DNA of 6,935 bases from Caldilineae bacterium (lineage in GTDB: Bacteria; Chloroflexota; Anaerolineae; J102): positions 1 through 6,935 of the forward strand of contig DUEF01000257.1 of assembly GCA_011176555.1 (NCBI GenBank). The letters run 5' to 3'. Of this stretch, positions 1-5,714 are shown piece by piece. A program made the translations under genes and the position numbers. The notes beneath the pieces are model-generated. The model did no database searches and was not told the origin of the DNA. It saw only the letters and a list, made by a program, of their open reading frames with translations. Each line of letters starts with the position of its first letter. Positions within the stretch are counted from its first letter, which is position 1.

Positions 1-2
1 CG

Positions 3-716
3 ACCCGGCCGGAGTTGTATGTCGACTCCGAGCGCGTCATCCGCGAGTTCGGTGACGAGTACTGGATCGTCGGCGTCACCGTCACCACCATCTTCGAGAC
101 GGCCTGGGCGCTGCGCGGGTTGGAAAAGATGATGCTGGACATGGTGTTCGATCCTGATCTGGCCAATCGCATTCTGGACATTCCCTACCACTATCATCTC
201 ACCGCCGCCAAAAAACTGGTAGAGCTGGGCGTAGACATGATCTGGACGGGGGATGACATGGGCGCGCAGAACGCCATGCTCATCTCTCCCGACATGTGGC
301 GCACCTATTTCAAGCCCCGCATGGCGACGTTCATCGCTGAGCTGAAAGCCATCAACCCCGCTGTGAAAATCGCTTACCACAGCGACGGCAACATCCGCCC
401 CATCATCCCGGAACTGATCGAGATCGGCGTCGATGTGCTCAACCCCATCCAACCGGCCAGCATGGATCCGACCGAAATCGGCAAGAAATACGGTGACAAG
501 CTTTGCTTCTGGGGCACAATCGACGAACAACACACCCTGCCTTTCGGCTCTCCCGCGGATGTGCGCAACGAAGTGCTGGCCCGCCTGCAAACCATCGGCA
601 AGGACGGCGGCCTGATCCTGTCTCCCACCCACCACGTGCAATTGGACACGCCCCTGGAAAATTTCTGGGCGATGATCGACACGATTCACAACACGCCTTA
701 CGCCTCGCTGAGCTAA
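3..716 (+). CDS. URO-D superfamily protein (uroporphyrinogen decarboxylase/methyltransferase-like), 5' partial
   Basis: The reading frame is open from the left edge (first whole codon at 3), so the true start is outside the window; the TTG at 15 is an internal leucine. About 237 residues are visible of a family usually 340-380 long, so this is the C-terminal two thirds of the TIM barrel. Recognisable family blocks are WTGDDMG (about 244-264), a YHSDGNI stretch (about 375-395), LCFWGTIDEQ (about 502-531) and SPTHHVQ followed by TPLENF (621-662). The style matches the broad COG0407 group, which includes MtaA/CmuA-like methyltransferases, rather than true heme-pathway HemE. In MtaA-type enzymes zinc is bound through a His-x-Cys motif; here the equivalent stretch is His-Ser-Asp (378-386), so the metal site is altered or absent. 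Substrate cannot be told from sequence. It stands alone on this strand and converges on the trpA remnant, with the two stop codons overlapping at 713-716. Confidence 0.85.
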   Translation, partial: TRPELYVDSERVIREFGDEYWIVGVTVTTIFETAWALRGLEKMMLDMVFDPDLANRILDIPYHYHLTAAKKLVELGVDMIWTGDDMGAQNAMLISPDMWRTYFKPRMATFIAELKAINPAVKIAYHSDGNIRPIIPELIEIGVDVLNPIQPASMDPTEIGKKYGDKLCFWGTIDEQHTLPFGSPADVRNEVLARLQTIGKDGGLILSPTHHVQLDTPLENFWAMIDTIHNTPYASLS

Positions 717-1090
717 AACGATGACGAGTCGAACGCAGAATTCCTGGTCGGCGACCCCTTGGTCGCTAGAAATCGAAGGCATGCCGCAGTTCGATAGGGC
801 GATGCGCCGCGCCCGCGTAAGGCGCGCACAGTGGCCAGGCAGTCGGCCGAGGTGACGCCATGGGCCAGCGCCTGCTGGGTAGCGGCCTGGATGGTGGGGC
901 CATCGGCCAGGGGGTCGGAAAAAGGCGCGCCCACTTCGATCAGATCGGCGCCAGCGTCAGCCAGTGCCTGAAACAGGTCGAGACTGGTGGGCAGGTCGGG
1001 ATAGCCCACCGGCAGGTAGGGCATGAAGGCTGCCTGACCCTGACTTTTGGCGGTGTTAAAGGCGCTTTGAATGCGTTCGATTCCGGACAT
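713..1090 (-). pseudogene. trpA: trpA 5' fragment (tryptophan synthase alpha chain), truncated
   Basis: Intact TrpA converts indole-3-glycerol phosphate to indole plus glyceraldehyde-3-phosphate and pairs with TrpB. Residues 1 to about 95 are clear TrpA: an N-terminal helix (MSGIERIQSAF), MPYLPVGYPD, and the active-site strand IEVGAPFSDPLADGPTIQ. Both catalytic acids are present, Glu52 and Asp63, matching Glu49 and Asp60 of the Salmonella enzyme. Homology stops in LATVRALRGRG, near base 803. The remaining 30 or so residues (to DSSSF) do not resemble TrpA and run through a palindromic repeat to a TAG at 713-715. The ORF has 125 codons against about 265 in the family, so barrel strands 4-8 are missing and the product cannot be an active alpha subunit. 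The start at 1090 has a purine-rich RBS (TGAGAG) 6 bases upstream. No trpB or other trp gene is beside it. An intact copy may exist elsewhere, or this may be a rearrangement or assembly joint. Confidence 0.85.
729..794. repeat. 66-base imperfect palindrome at the trpA breakpoint
   Basis: The outer ends are TCGAAC (729-734) and its exact complement GTTCGA (789-794). The centre is a perfect 6-bp stem, GCGACC (751-756) and GGTCGC (761-766), around a CCTT loop. Between them the arms match only partly: AATTCCTGGTCG on the left against TAGAAATCG on the right. The element fills nearly all the space between the URO-D stop codon (716) and the point where TrpA homology ends (about 803). It looks like a small dispersed palindromic repeat or a decayed non-autonomous element. 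Other copies cannot be checked here. It could also act as a hairpin between the convergent genes, but no T-tract follows it on either strand, so a classical terminator is unlikely. Confidence 0.5.
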
Positions 1091-1123
1091 GATTCGCTCT
1101 CAGAATGGTTCTGGATGCCCGGC

Positions 1124-1132
1124 ATTGTAGCA
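1124..1132 (-). promoter_or_regulatory. Possible extended -10 promoter of the trpA fragment
   Basis: On the minus strand the spacer between the kinase gene and trpA contains TGCTACAAT, an extended -10 (TGn plus TACAAT). It lies 33 bases upstream of the trpA ATG. The region where a -35 would sit (about 1147-1152, TATCGA) is poor, which is typical of extended -10 promoters but also makes the call uncertain. The predicted transcription start near 1117 would leave a leader of about 25 bases carrying the RBS. This would let trpA be transcribed separately from the upstream kinase gene. Confidence 0.4.
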
Positions 1133-1189
1133 TAAGCTGAAAAGAATCGATACGTTGGCGGCGTCCGTGTCGCCTGAACGATTTGTCAT

Positions 1190-2602
1190 TTACCCCTCGC
1201 TCATATCAAAATCGGCCAATTGCGTATCGGAAACCGGCATGGTGAAGATGACAATCGTGCCCCTGTCGGGAACGCTCTTGATCTGCACCCGACCGCCATG
1301 CGCCTCAATGATCTGTCGTGCTATCGCCAACCCCAGCCCCGATCCCCCCGTCGCCCGCGCACGGGACCGATCCGCTCGATAAAAACGGTCGAAAATATGA
1401 GGTAGGTGCTTGGGATCAATGCCCACGCCCTCATCTTCGACGCTTAGCTCCACCATCGCCATGCGAACGCGGGCGCTGATGGTAATCGTCCCGCCGGGCG
1501 AGGAATAGCTGATGGCGTTGTTGATCATATTACGCAACACCTGGCCGATACGGTCGCAGTCGACATCCACCAGAGGCAGTTCGGGCGGCAGTTTGACGGC
1601 GATCGTCAGATCTTTTTGGGCTGCAAACGGCTCCATTTGATGCACGATCCTGATCACGATTTCCTCAACCAGGGTCGGTTCTTGCATGAGTTGCAATTGG
1701 CCCGCCTCGATCAGCGCCAGATCTTGTAGATCATCCACCAGGTGGTTGAGGATCATCGTCTCTTCGTACAGAGAATCGATGAGGGGGGGCGTTGGAGTCA
1801 GGACGCCATCCCGCAACGCTTCCAGATAACCGCGCAAGTTCGAGAGCGGTGTGCGTAGTTCGTGGGCGACATCGCTCACCATGTTGCGGCGCAATTTTTC
1901 TTGCCGGGCTAACCCATCGGCCATGATATTGAAGGCCCGCGCCAGATCACCGATCTCCCCCTGGGTGCTGATATCGACGCGTTGCTCCAGATCTCCCTGG
2001 CCCATTTTGCGCGCCGCCGCGGTCAGCGCCTCTACCGGTCGCACGATGCTGCGCGAGAACAACAGCGTCAGCAGCAGCCCCACCAGGCCTGCGGCGAAAA
2101 TGGCGAGCAACAGTTGGCGGTTGACGGCTCCCAGGAAAACGCCCTCGCTGCTTTCTTGTTGTCCCTGCGGAACGATGTACAGGAAGACGCGCTGTTTGCT
2201 AATGGACGTAATCTCCACGGCCGGTTGGCCCAGGCCCAGATCGATAGGTTGCCCCTCCAGTTCATTCAGTATGCGGAAAAGACGGGGGTCATCCGCCAGG
2301 AAATTCTGCGAGTCGGCGATGATGCGGCCCTTTTCGTCGGCGAGCACGATCCAGTCGCCGGAGATCTGCGCCATTTGCTCCAGCAGTGGCTGCACATCCC
2401 GCCAACTGCGCGTCTGCCGATAATAGATCAATAACTCCGCTACAGCTTGAGCGCGGCGAGAACTCTCGTTGGAAACATAGCGTTGGAATTCCTTCGATGT
2501 GGCGCTACTCCCGTACAGCGCCACTGTCCCCACCGCCACTGCGACGACTGCCAGCAAGGCCAATAGCAAGCGCAGGCGCAGGCTACGCAACATGATGGAC
2601 AT
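1190..2602 (-). CDS. Membrane sensor histidine kinase (HAMP-HisKA-HATPase_c)
   Basis: A 470-residue class I sensor kinase that would autophosphorylate and pass phosphate to the response regulator encoded just upstream. Order of parts: transmembrane helix 1 (about 9-31); an extracytoplasmic sensor of about 130 residues with a Cache/PAS-like stretch (DWIVLADEKGRIIADS, 83-98); transmembrane helix 2 (about 163-183); HAMP (about 184-236); HisKA with H-box DVAHELRTP, phospho-acceptor His247; and the ATPase domain with N-box NMINNA (358-363), G1 DEGVGI (390-395), F-box IFDRFYR (403-409) and G2 GSGLGLAI (420-427). All catalytic boxes look intact, and the length is normal for the BaeS/PhoR-like group. 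The ATG at 2602 overlaps the regulator by 20 bases; Met4 at 2593 would give an 11-base overlap. Neither has a good RBS, so translational coupling is likely and the exact start is uncertain. The signal sensed is unknown. Confidence 0.93.
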   Translation of the reverse strand: MSIMLRSLRLRLLLALLAVVAVAVGTVALYGSSATSKEFQRYVSNESSRRAQAVAELLIYYRQTRSWRDVQPLLEQMAQISGDWIVLADEKGRIIADSQNFLADDPRLFRILNELEGQPIDLGLGQPAVEITSISKQRVFLYIVPQGQQESSEGVFLGAVNRQLLLAIFAAGLVGLLLTLLFSRSIVRPVEALTAAARKMGQGDLEQRVDISTQGEIGDLARAFNIMADGLARQEKLRRNMVSDVAHELRTPLSNLRGYLEALRDGVLTPTPPLIDSLYEETMILNHLVDDLQDLALIEAGQLQLMQEPTLVEEIVIRIVHQMEPFAAQKDLTIAVKLPPELPLVDVDCDRIGQVLRNMINNAISYSSPGGTITISARVRMAMVELSVEDEGVGIDPKHLPHIFDRFYRADRSRARATGGSGLGLAIARQIIEAHGGRVQIKSVPDRGTIVIFTMPVSDTQLADFDMSEG

Positions 2603-3281
2603 CGGCCATTCGGTAGCCCACGCCGTAAACCGTTTCGATGTAAGTGGGGCGAGCCGGATTGGCCTCGATCTTGCGGCGCAGATTCATGATGTGTACATCG
2701 ACCGTACGCTCCAGACCTTCATAAGAGAAGCCAAACGCATTTTCCAATAATTCGCCGCGGGAGAACACCCGCCCCGGCTCCCGAATCATGATCTCGAGCA
2801 CCTTGAATTCCTTGGGTGTGAGATTCACGGGTTGCTTTCTGATCCGAACCTCGTGGCGCAGGTAGTCCATCTCCAGATCCCCGATTTGGGTATGCGCCGG
2901 TTCGGCGGCGTCTACATTGCCGGTGCGCCGCAACACGGCCTGCACCCTGGCGACCAATGTGCGGGGGCTGAACGGTTTGGGGATGTAGTCGTCCGCGCCC
3001 AAGCCCAGGCCCAGCAACATATCTTCTTCGGTGGTGCGAGCGGTCAGCATGACAATCGGGATGTCAGATTCTTCCCGCAGGGCGCGGCACACGTCCAGAC
3101 CGTCCATTTCCGGCAACATCAGGTCCAATACGACCAGATCAAAACGTTTGCGGCGAGCCAATTCCAGCGCCTGCTTCCCGTTGTAGGCGGCCACCACCCA
3201 ATACCCCTCTCGTTCGAGGTAGAGCCGGATCAGATCTACGGTTTTCTTGTCATCATCTACAACCAGTATCTTGCCGCCCAT
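2583..3281 (-). CDS. OmpR/PhoB-family response regulator
   Basis: A 232-residue DNA-binding response regulator. The receiver domain (about 4-117) has the acidic pocket DDD at 9-11, phospho-acceptor Asp53 in VLDLMLPEMDG, the switch Thr80 and the invariant Lys102 in PKPF. A short linker leads to a winged-helix effector domain (about 133-228) with LTPKEFKVLEIM, SRGELLENAFG, RTVDVHIMNLRRKIE and the terminal wing YIETVYGVGYRM. Everything expected for an active transcription factor is present, and the length is typical. It is the first gene of a two-gene unit with the kinase, whose start it overlaps. The ATG at 3281 is fixed by the receiver N-terminus (MGGKILVVDDD). There is no RBS upstream, and the promoter lies only 9 bases away, so the message is probably leaderless. 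Target genes are not evident; the upstream transporter genes are candidates by position only. Confidence 0.95.
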   Translation of the reverse strand: MGGKILVVDDDKKTVDLIRLYLEREGYWVVAAYNGKQALELARRKRFDLVVLDLMLPEMDGLDVCRALREESDIPIVMLTARTTEEDMLLGLGLGADDYIPKPFSPRTLVARVQAVLRRTGNVDAAEPAHTQIGDLEMDYLRHEVRIRKQPVNLTPKEFKVLEIMIREPGRVFSRGELLENAFGFSYEGLERTVDVHIMNLRRKIEANPARPTYIETVYGVGYRMADVHHVA

Positions 3282-3290
3282 GGTTCAAAT

Positions 3291-3319
3291 AGCATAACAT
3301 CTAGAAATGAGGCTGTCAA
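3291..3319 (-). promoter_or_regulatory. Strong sigma-70 type promoter of the two-component operon, leaderless
   Basis: On the minus strand there is a perfect -35 TTGACA (3314-3319), a 17-base spacer and a good -10 TATGCT (3291-3296). Only 9 bases separate the -10 from the ATG at 3281, so transcription would start about 2-4 bases before the start codon. The -35 begins 5 bases past the stop codon of the upstream permease gene (3325-3327). The regulator and kinase genes can therefore be transcribed independently of the transporter genes, although no terminator is seen between them and read-through is possible. Confidence 0.75.
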
Positions 3320-3324
3320 TCCGT

Positions 3325-4302
3325 TCAGGCTCGACTGCCCGTTAAGCGCGGGTCCAGGATGTCGCGCAGGGCGTCACCGACCAGATTCCAGGCCAGTACG
3401 AAAAGCACAATGGCCACGCCGGGAAACACGACGATGTACCAGTGCGTGGAGAGTGAGGGTATCCAATTACGGGCGAAGTTGATCATCTGTCCCCAATCAG
3501 CGTAACCGCGCTGCGCGCCCAGGCCCAGGAAGCTGAGAGCGGCGAAGATCAACACATAAGCGCCGATGTTCATGGAGGCGATGACGAGGACGGGGAAGAT
3601 GGCGTTTGGCAGCAAATGCCGGGTCATGATGCGCAGGTTGCTGGAGCCGATGGCGCGCGCCGCTTGCACATATTCCAGTTCTCGCAAAGCCAGGATATTG
3701 CCGCGAATGACGCGGGCGTAGGTCATCCACCCGAAGATGATGATCGCCGACATGCCGGTGAGGATCTGCAATTGGATGGGATCCACCTGTTCTGCCGGAT
3801 TGTGACCGAAGGTCACCAGCGCCAGTAACTTGGCTATGCCAACGATGGGCCCCGCCTCGGCGCGGCCATACACCGTCTGTAAAACCGAACTCATGGTGAT
3901 GGCGGCCAACAGGAAGGGGAACGCCATGAAGATCTCGGTGATTCGCATCAGCGTTTCATCCACCCAGCCCATGAAAAACCCGGATATGGTTCCGACAACA
4001 AGGCCGATGGATAACGTGAAGATGGTGATGACGACGCCGATGCGGAAAGCGGTGCGCGTACCCCACACCACACCGTAGAAAATGTCGTACTGGCCCTCGG
4101 TCGTGCCGAAGCGATGTTCTTCGTCGGGGGGTTGGGGCGTGGTGCTGAAACCATCGCGTGGGATCATGTACGCATCTCGCGAGCGTTCGGGCACAGGAGC
4201 GATAACAGGGGCGAAGATGGCGATGAGTACGAATCCCAGCAGCAGGAGAATGCCCAGCAGTGAGGTGGGATTGGTCAAGAGCCGGCGCATGATTTTTTTC
4301 AT
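3325..4302 (-). CDS. DppC/OppC-type ABC transporter permease
   Basis: One of the two inner-membrane subunits of a family 5 importer (dipeptide, oligopeptide, nickel or similar substrates). The 325 residues show TM1 at about 14-35, then an extracytoplasmic loop ending in the family block FGTTEGQYDIFYGVVWGTR (65-83). Further helices lie at about 86-110, 122-141, 180-196, 235-257 and 288-307. The cytoplasmic coupling (EAA-type) motif is EYVQAARAIGSSNLR followed by HLLPN (210-233), which contacts the ATPase. The C-terminus GDALRDILDPRL is typical of DppC. It is a little longer than usual because of an extra 30-35 residues around 143-178, between TM3 and TM4. The ATG at 4302 has GGAAAA about 8 bases upstream. 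The partner permease gene is 243 bases upstream, across a repeat-rich spacer. Substrate is not deducible. Confidence 0.93.
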   Translation of the reverse strand: MKKIMRRLLTNPTSLLGILLLLGFVLIAIFAPVIAPVPERSRDAYMIPRDGFSTTPQPPDEEHRFGTTEGQYDIFYGVVWGTRTAFRIGVVITIFTLSIGLVVGTISGFFMGWVDETLMRITEIFMAFPFLLAAITMSSVLQTVYGRAEAGPIVGIAKLLALVTFGHNPAEQVDPIQLQILTGMSAIIIFGWMTYARVIRGNILALRELEYVQAARAIGSSNLRIMTRHLLPNAIFPVLVIASMNIGAYVLIFAALSFLGLGAQRGYADWGQMINFARNWIPSLSTHWYIVVFPGVAIVLFVLAWNLVGDALRDILDPRLTGSRA

Positions 4303-4325
4303 TTTATTCGTTTTCCAGGTAGACA

Positions 4326-4370
4326 GTCATGCTGGCGGTCCAACATGACGGAGAATGAAGAACGTCATGT
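4326..4370. repeat. Overlapping inverted repeats (GTCATG/CATGAC)
   Basis: GTCATG at 4326-4331, CATGAC at 4344-4349 and GTCATG at 4364-4369 can form two alternative hairpins. The first is a 6-bp stem extended by TGG/CCA around a CGGT loop. The second is a perfect 8-bp stem, ACATGACG (4343-4350) with CGTCATGT (4363-4370), around a 12-base loop. They sit in the leader region of the DppC-type gene, within the direct-repeat-bounded block. Confidence 0.55.
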
Positions 4371-4447
4371 CGAGTGCAACGAGGCATCCCCTTGATTACC
4401 AGCCAGATCATTCAGGGGATTTCTCCTCCCGATGGTTGTCGAGACGT
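4362..4447. repeat. Degenerate palindromic element in the permease spacer
   Basis: The outer arms ACGTC-TCGA (4362-4373, with three extra bases) and TCGAGACGT (4439-4447) are complementary. Further in, CAAC (4377-4380) faces GTTG (4435-4438). The inner stem is ATCCCCT (4386-4392) with AGGGGAT (4414-4420), continuing with GA/TC after one bulged base, around a loop of about 16 bases. The wording (TCATGTCGAG, CAACGAGG, GGGGATTTCTCC) resembles the widespread GTCAT-TCGA-GCGA-GAGATTTCTC type of dispersed palindromic repeat seen between genes in many bacterial genomes; that identification is from memory. Confidence 0.5.
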
Positions 4448-4470
4448 GCTTTTCCAGGTAGGTGGCATGG

Positions 4471-4530
4471 GCACTCGTAAAACGTAAGAACGGTTCGCGT
4501 GGCGCATGGCGTTTGACGCTTGACGAGTGC
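4471..4530. repeat. 8-bp inverted repeat with TTGACG tandem near the DppB-type gene end
   Basis: GCACTCGT (4471-4478) and ACGAGTGC (4523-4530) are exact complements 44 bases apart. Just inside the right arm is a short tandem, TTTGACGC then TTGACGAG (4512-4526). AAAACG (4479-4484) and GCGTTTGACG (4510-4519) extend the inverted similarity loosely. The unit lies right after the stop of the DppB-type gene on the minus strand. No T-tract follows, so it is not a standard terminator. Confidence 0.4.
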
Positions 4531-4545
4531 GTGCAGGACTTGTGA

Positions 4546-5610
4546 TTATTCCAGACGAACGCGGGGATCGATGAAACCATAAAGAACATCAACGATGAGA
4601 TTGCCAAACACCAGGATGATGCTGCTGATGAGCGTGACGCCCAGCACGGAAACGACATCCAGGGAAATGGCGGCCTGGGCCAGGAAAGACCCCATGCCGG
4701 GGTAGTTGAACACCGTTTCGGTGATGACGACGCCGTTGAACAAGCCGATGATCACCAAACCGCCGACGGTGACCACGGGAATGAGGCCGTTGGGAACCGC
4801 GTGTTTACGGATGACGTCCCGTTCCTTCAGTCCTTTGGAACGAGCAGTGGTCATGTAATCCTGGCGCAGGGTCTCCAGCATGGATGAGCGGGTGACGCGC
4901 AGCATAAAGGCCCAATTCACCACCGCCAGCGTTATCACCGGCATCACCAGATGGCTGAGCGCATCCAGAAAGATGTCCGGGCGCAGATTGAGCACGGCGT
5001 CCACCGTGTTCATCTGAGTGTAGCGGGTGAAATCATCGGCCTGCACCGCGCGCACCGCCCAACTCGACAAGCGTTCTGGCCCGAACCAACCCAGGTTGGC
5101 GTAAAAGACCATGAGCAAGAGCAATCCCAAAACAAAGGTGGGGATCGACCAGCCGGCAATGCTCACCACCCGCAGGGCTTGATCGATGGGCCTGTTGTGA
5201 TGGATCGCAGACATGATGCCAAACCATACGCCAATGCCAATCATCGGGATGGCGGCCCACAACGCCAACTCGACGGTTGCCGGCAATTTACGGCCGATGA
5301 CTTGCGACACCGGTTGTTTCCCCACCTTGGAAAATCCCAAATCACCGCGCAGAACCCCGCCTTTGATCTCACCCGTGTCGGGATCTTTCCGCCCCACCAT
5401 CCAGTAGTAGTATTGCTCGTAGATCGGATCATTCAAACCATACTTTTCGATAATGCCTTCGATAGCGCCCTGTCGTTTGGGGATGTCAGTCACGTAAAGG
5501 GAGGCTCGCTCATAAGGGGTGAGCAGCGAGAGCAAGGCGAAGATCAGCACGGTTACGCCGAAGATCAGCACCGGCAGCAGCAGTAATCTGCGTGTGATGT
5601 AGGCAAACAT
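4546..5610 (-). CDS. DppB/OppB-type ABC transporter permease
   Basis: The partner inner-membrane subunit to the DppC-type protein, together forming the substrate channel of a family 5 importer. The 354 residues begin with the hallmark MFAYITRRLLLLPVLI, TM1 about 9-30. A periplasmic region follows with EKYGLNDPIYEQYYYW (55-70) and LRGDLGFS (87-94). Further helices are at about 112-135, 147-171, 219-236, 276-299 and 319-343. The coupling motif is LRQDYMTTARSKGLKERDV (248-266) followed by HAVPNG (270-275), where the ATPase docks. ETVFNYPGMG (298-307) and the C-terminus FIDPRVR are family signatures. Length is somewhat above the usual 310-340. The ATG at 5610 has AAGGAA (5621-5626 on the opposite strand) 10 bases upstream, a slightly long spacing. 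It follows the binding-protein gene by 104 bases and is very likely in the same operon. Substrate unknown. Confidence 0.94.
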   Translation of the reverse strand: MFAYITRRLLLLPVLIFGVTVLIFALLSLLTPYERASLYVTDIPKRQGAIEGIIEKYGLNDPIYEQYYYWMVGRKDPDTGEIKGGVLRGDLGFSKVGKQPVSQVIGRKLPATVELALWAAIPMIGIGVWFGIMSAIHHNRPIDQALRVVSIAGWSIPTFVLGLLLLMVFYANLGWFGPERLSSWAVRAVQADDFTRYTQMNTVDAVLNLRPDIFLDALSHLVMPVITLAVVNWAFMLRVTRSSMLETLRQDYMTTARSKGLKERDVIRKHAVPNGLIPVVTVGGLVIIGLFNGVVITETVFNYPGMGSFLAQAAISLDVVSVLGVTLISSIILVFGNLIVDVLYGFIDPRVRLE

Positions 5611-5664
5611 GGTCGGAGATTTCCTTGATGGCGGGGTTGTAAAGCGCGGGGTCGGGTGCAGAAT

Positions 5665-5689
5665 GGGGGCCGGGCGTCAACCGGCCCCC
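5665..5689 (-). promoter_or_regulatory. GC-rich hairpin between binding-protein and permease genes
   Basis: GGGGGCCGG (5665-5673) and CCGGCCCCC (5681-5689) form a perfect 9-bp GC-only stem with a 7-base loop. It starts 25 bases after the binding-protein stop codon in the direction of transcription. No run of T follows, so it is not a classical intrinsic terminator. In ABC importer operons, hairpins at this place commonly stabilise the upstream message or cause partial termination, so that the binding protein is made in excess over the permeases. That role is inferred from position. Confidence 0.65.
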
Positions 5690-5714
5690 TGTGTGATTTG
5701 TCTGAGTGTCGCAA

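Larger units (their letters stand above)
4311..4461. repeat. 12-bp direct repeats bounding the spacer repeat block
   Basis: TTTTCCAGGTAG occurs exactly at 4311-4322 and again at 4450-4461, enclosing 127 bases. A short similarity continues past both copies (CATG with GGC-like bases). The arrangement resembles a target duplication around an inserted element, or a duplicated element end. The copy next to the DppC gene contains, on the minus strand, the GGAAAA that probably serves as its RBS. Confidence 0.6.

Noticed and set aside
751..766. GCGACC-CCTT-GGTCGC as an intrinsic terminator for the convergent genes
   Set aside because: The stem is short and no T-tract follows on either strand; it is better seen as the core of the palindromic repeat.
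721..855. Short plus-strand ORF of 44 codons starting ATG at 721, just after the URO-D stop
   Set aside because: It reads through the palindrome and then antisense to clear trpA coding sequence, has no recognisable RBS and no protein-like pattern.
1157..1174. Hairpin after the kinase gene (GGCG/CGCC around 1157-1174)
   Set aside because: Only four continuous base pairs and no T-tract; too weak to call a terminator.
1851..2434. Long plus-strand open frames opposite the histidine kinase (150 and 190 codons)
   Set aside because: They are antisense shadows of a GC-rich gene whose minus-strand product shows every kinase motif.
4303..4545. CRISPR array or small RNA gene in the repeat-rich spacer
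   Set aside because: There is no regular repeat-spacer period, and no promoter plus terminator pair that would support an independent RNA.
4365..4658. Minus-strand ORF of 97 codons over the end of the DppB-type gene and the spacer
   Set aside because: Its first part overlaps the well-supported permease gene in another frame and the rest is translated repeat; no domain is visible.
4951..5586. Plus-strand ORF of 211 codons opposite the DppB-type gene
   Set aside because: Antisense shadow; the composition is rich in His, Gln and Arg, as expected from reading a membrane protein gene backwards.
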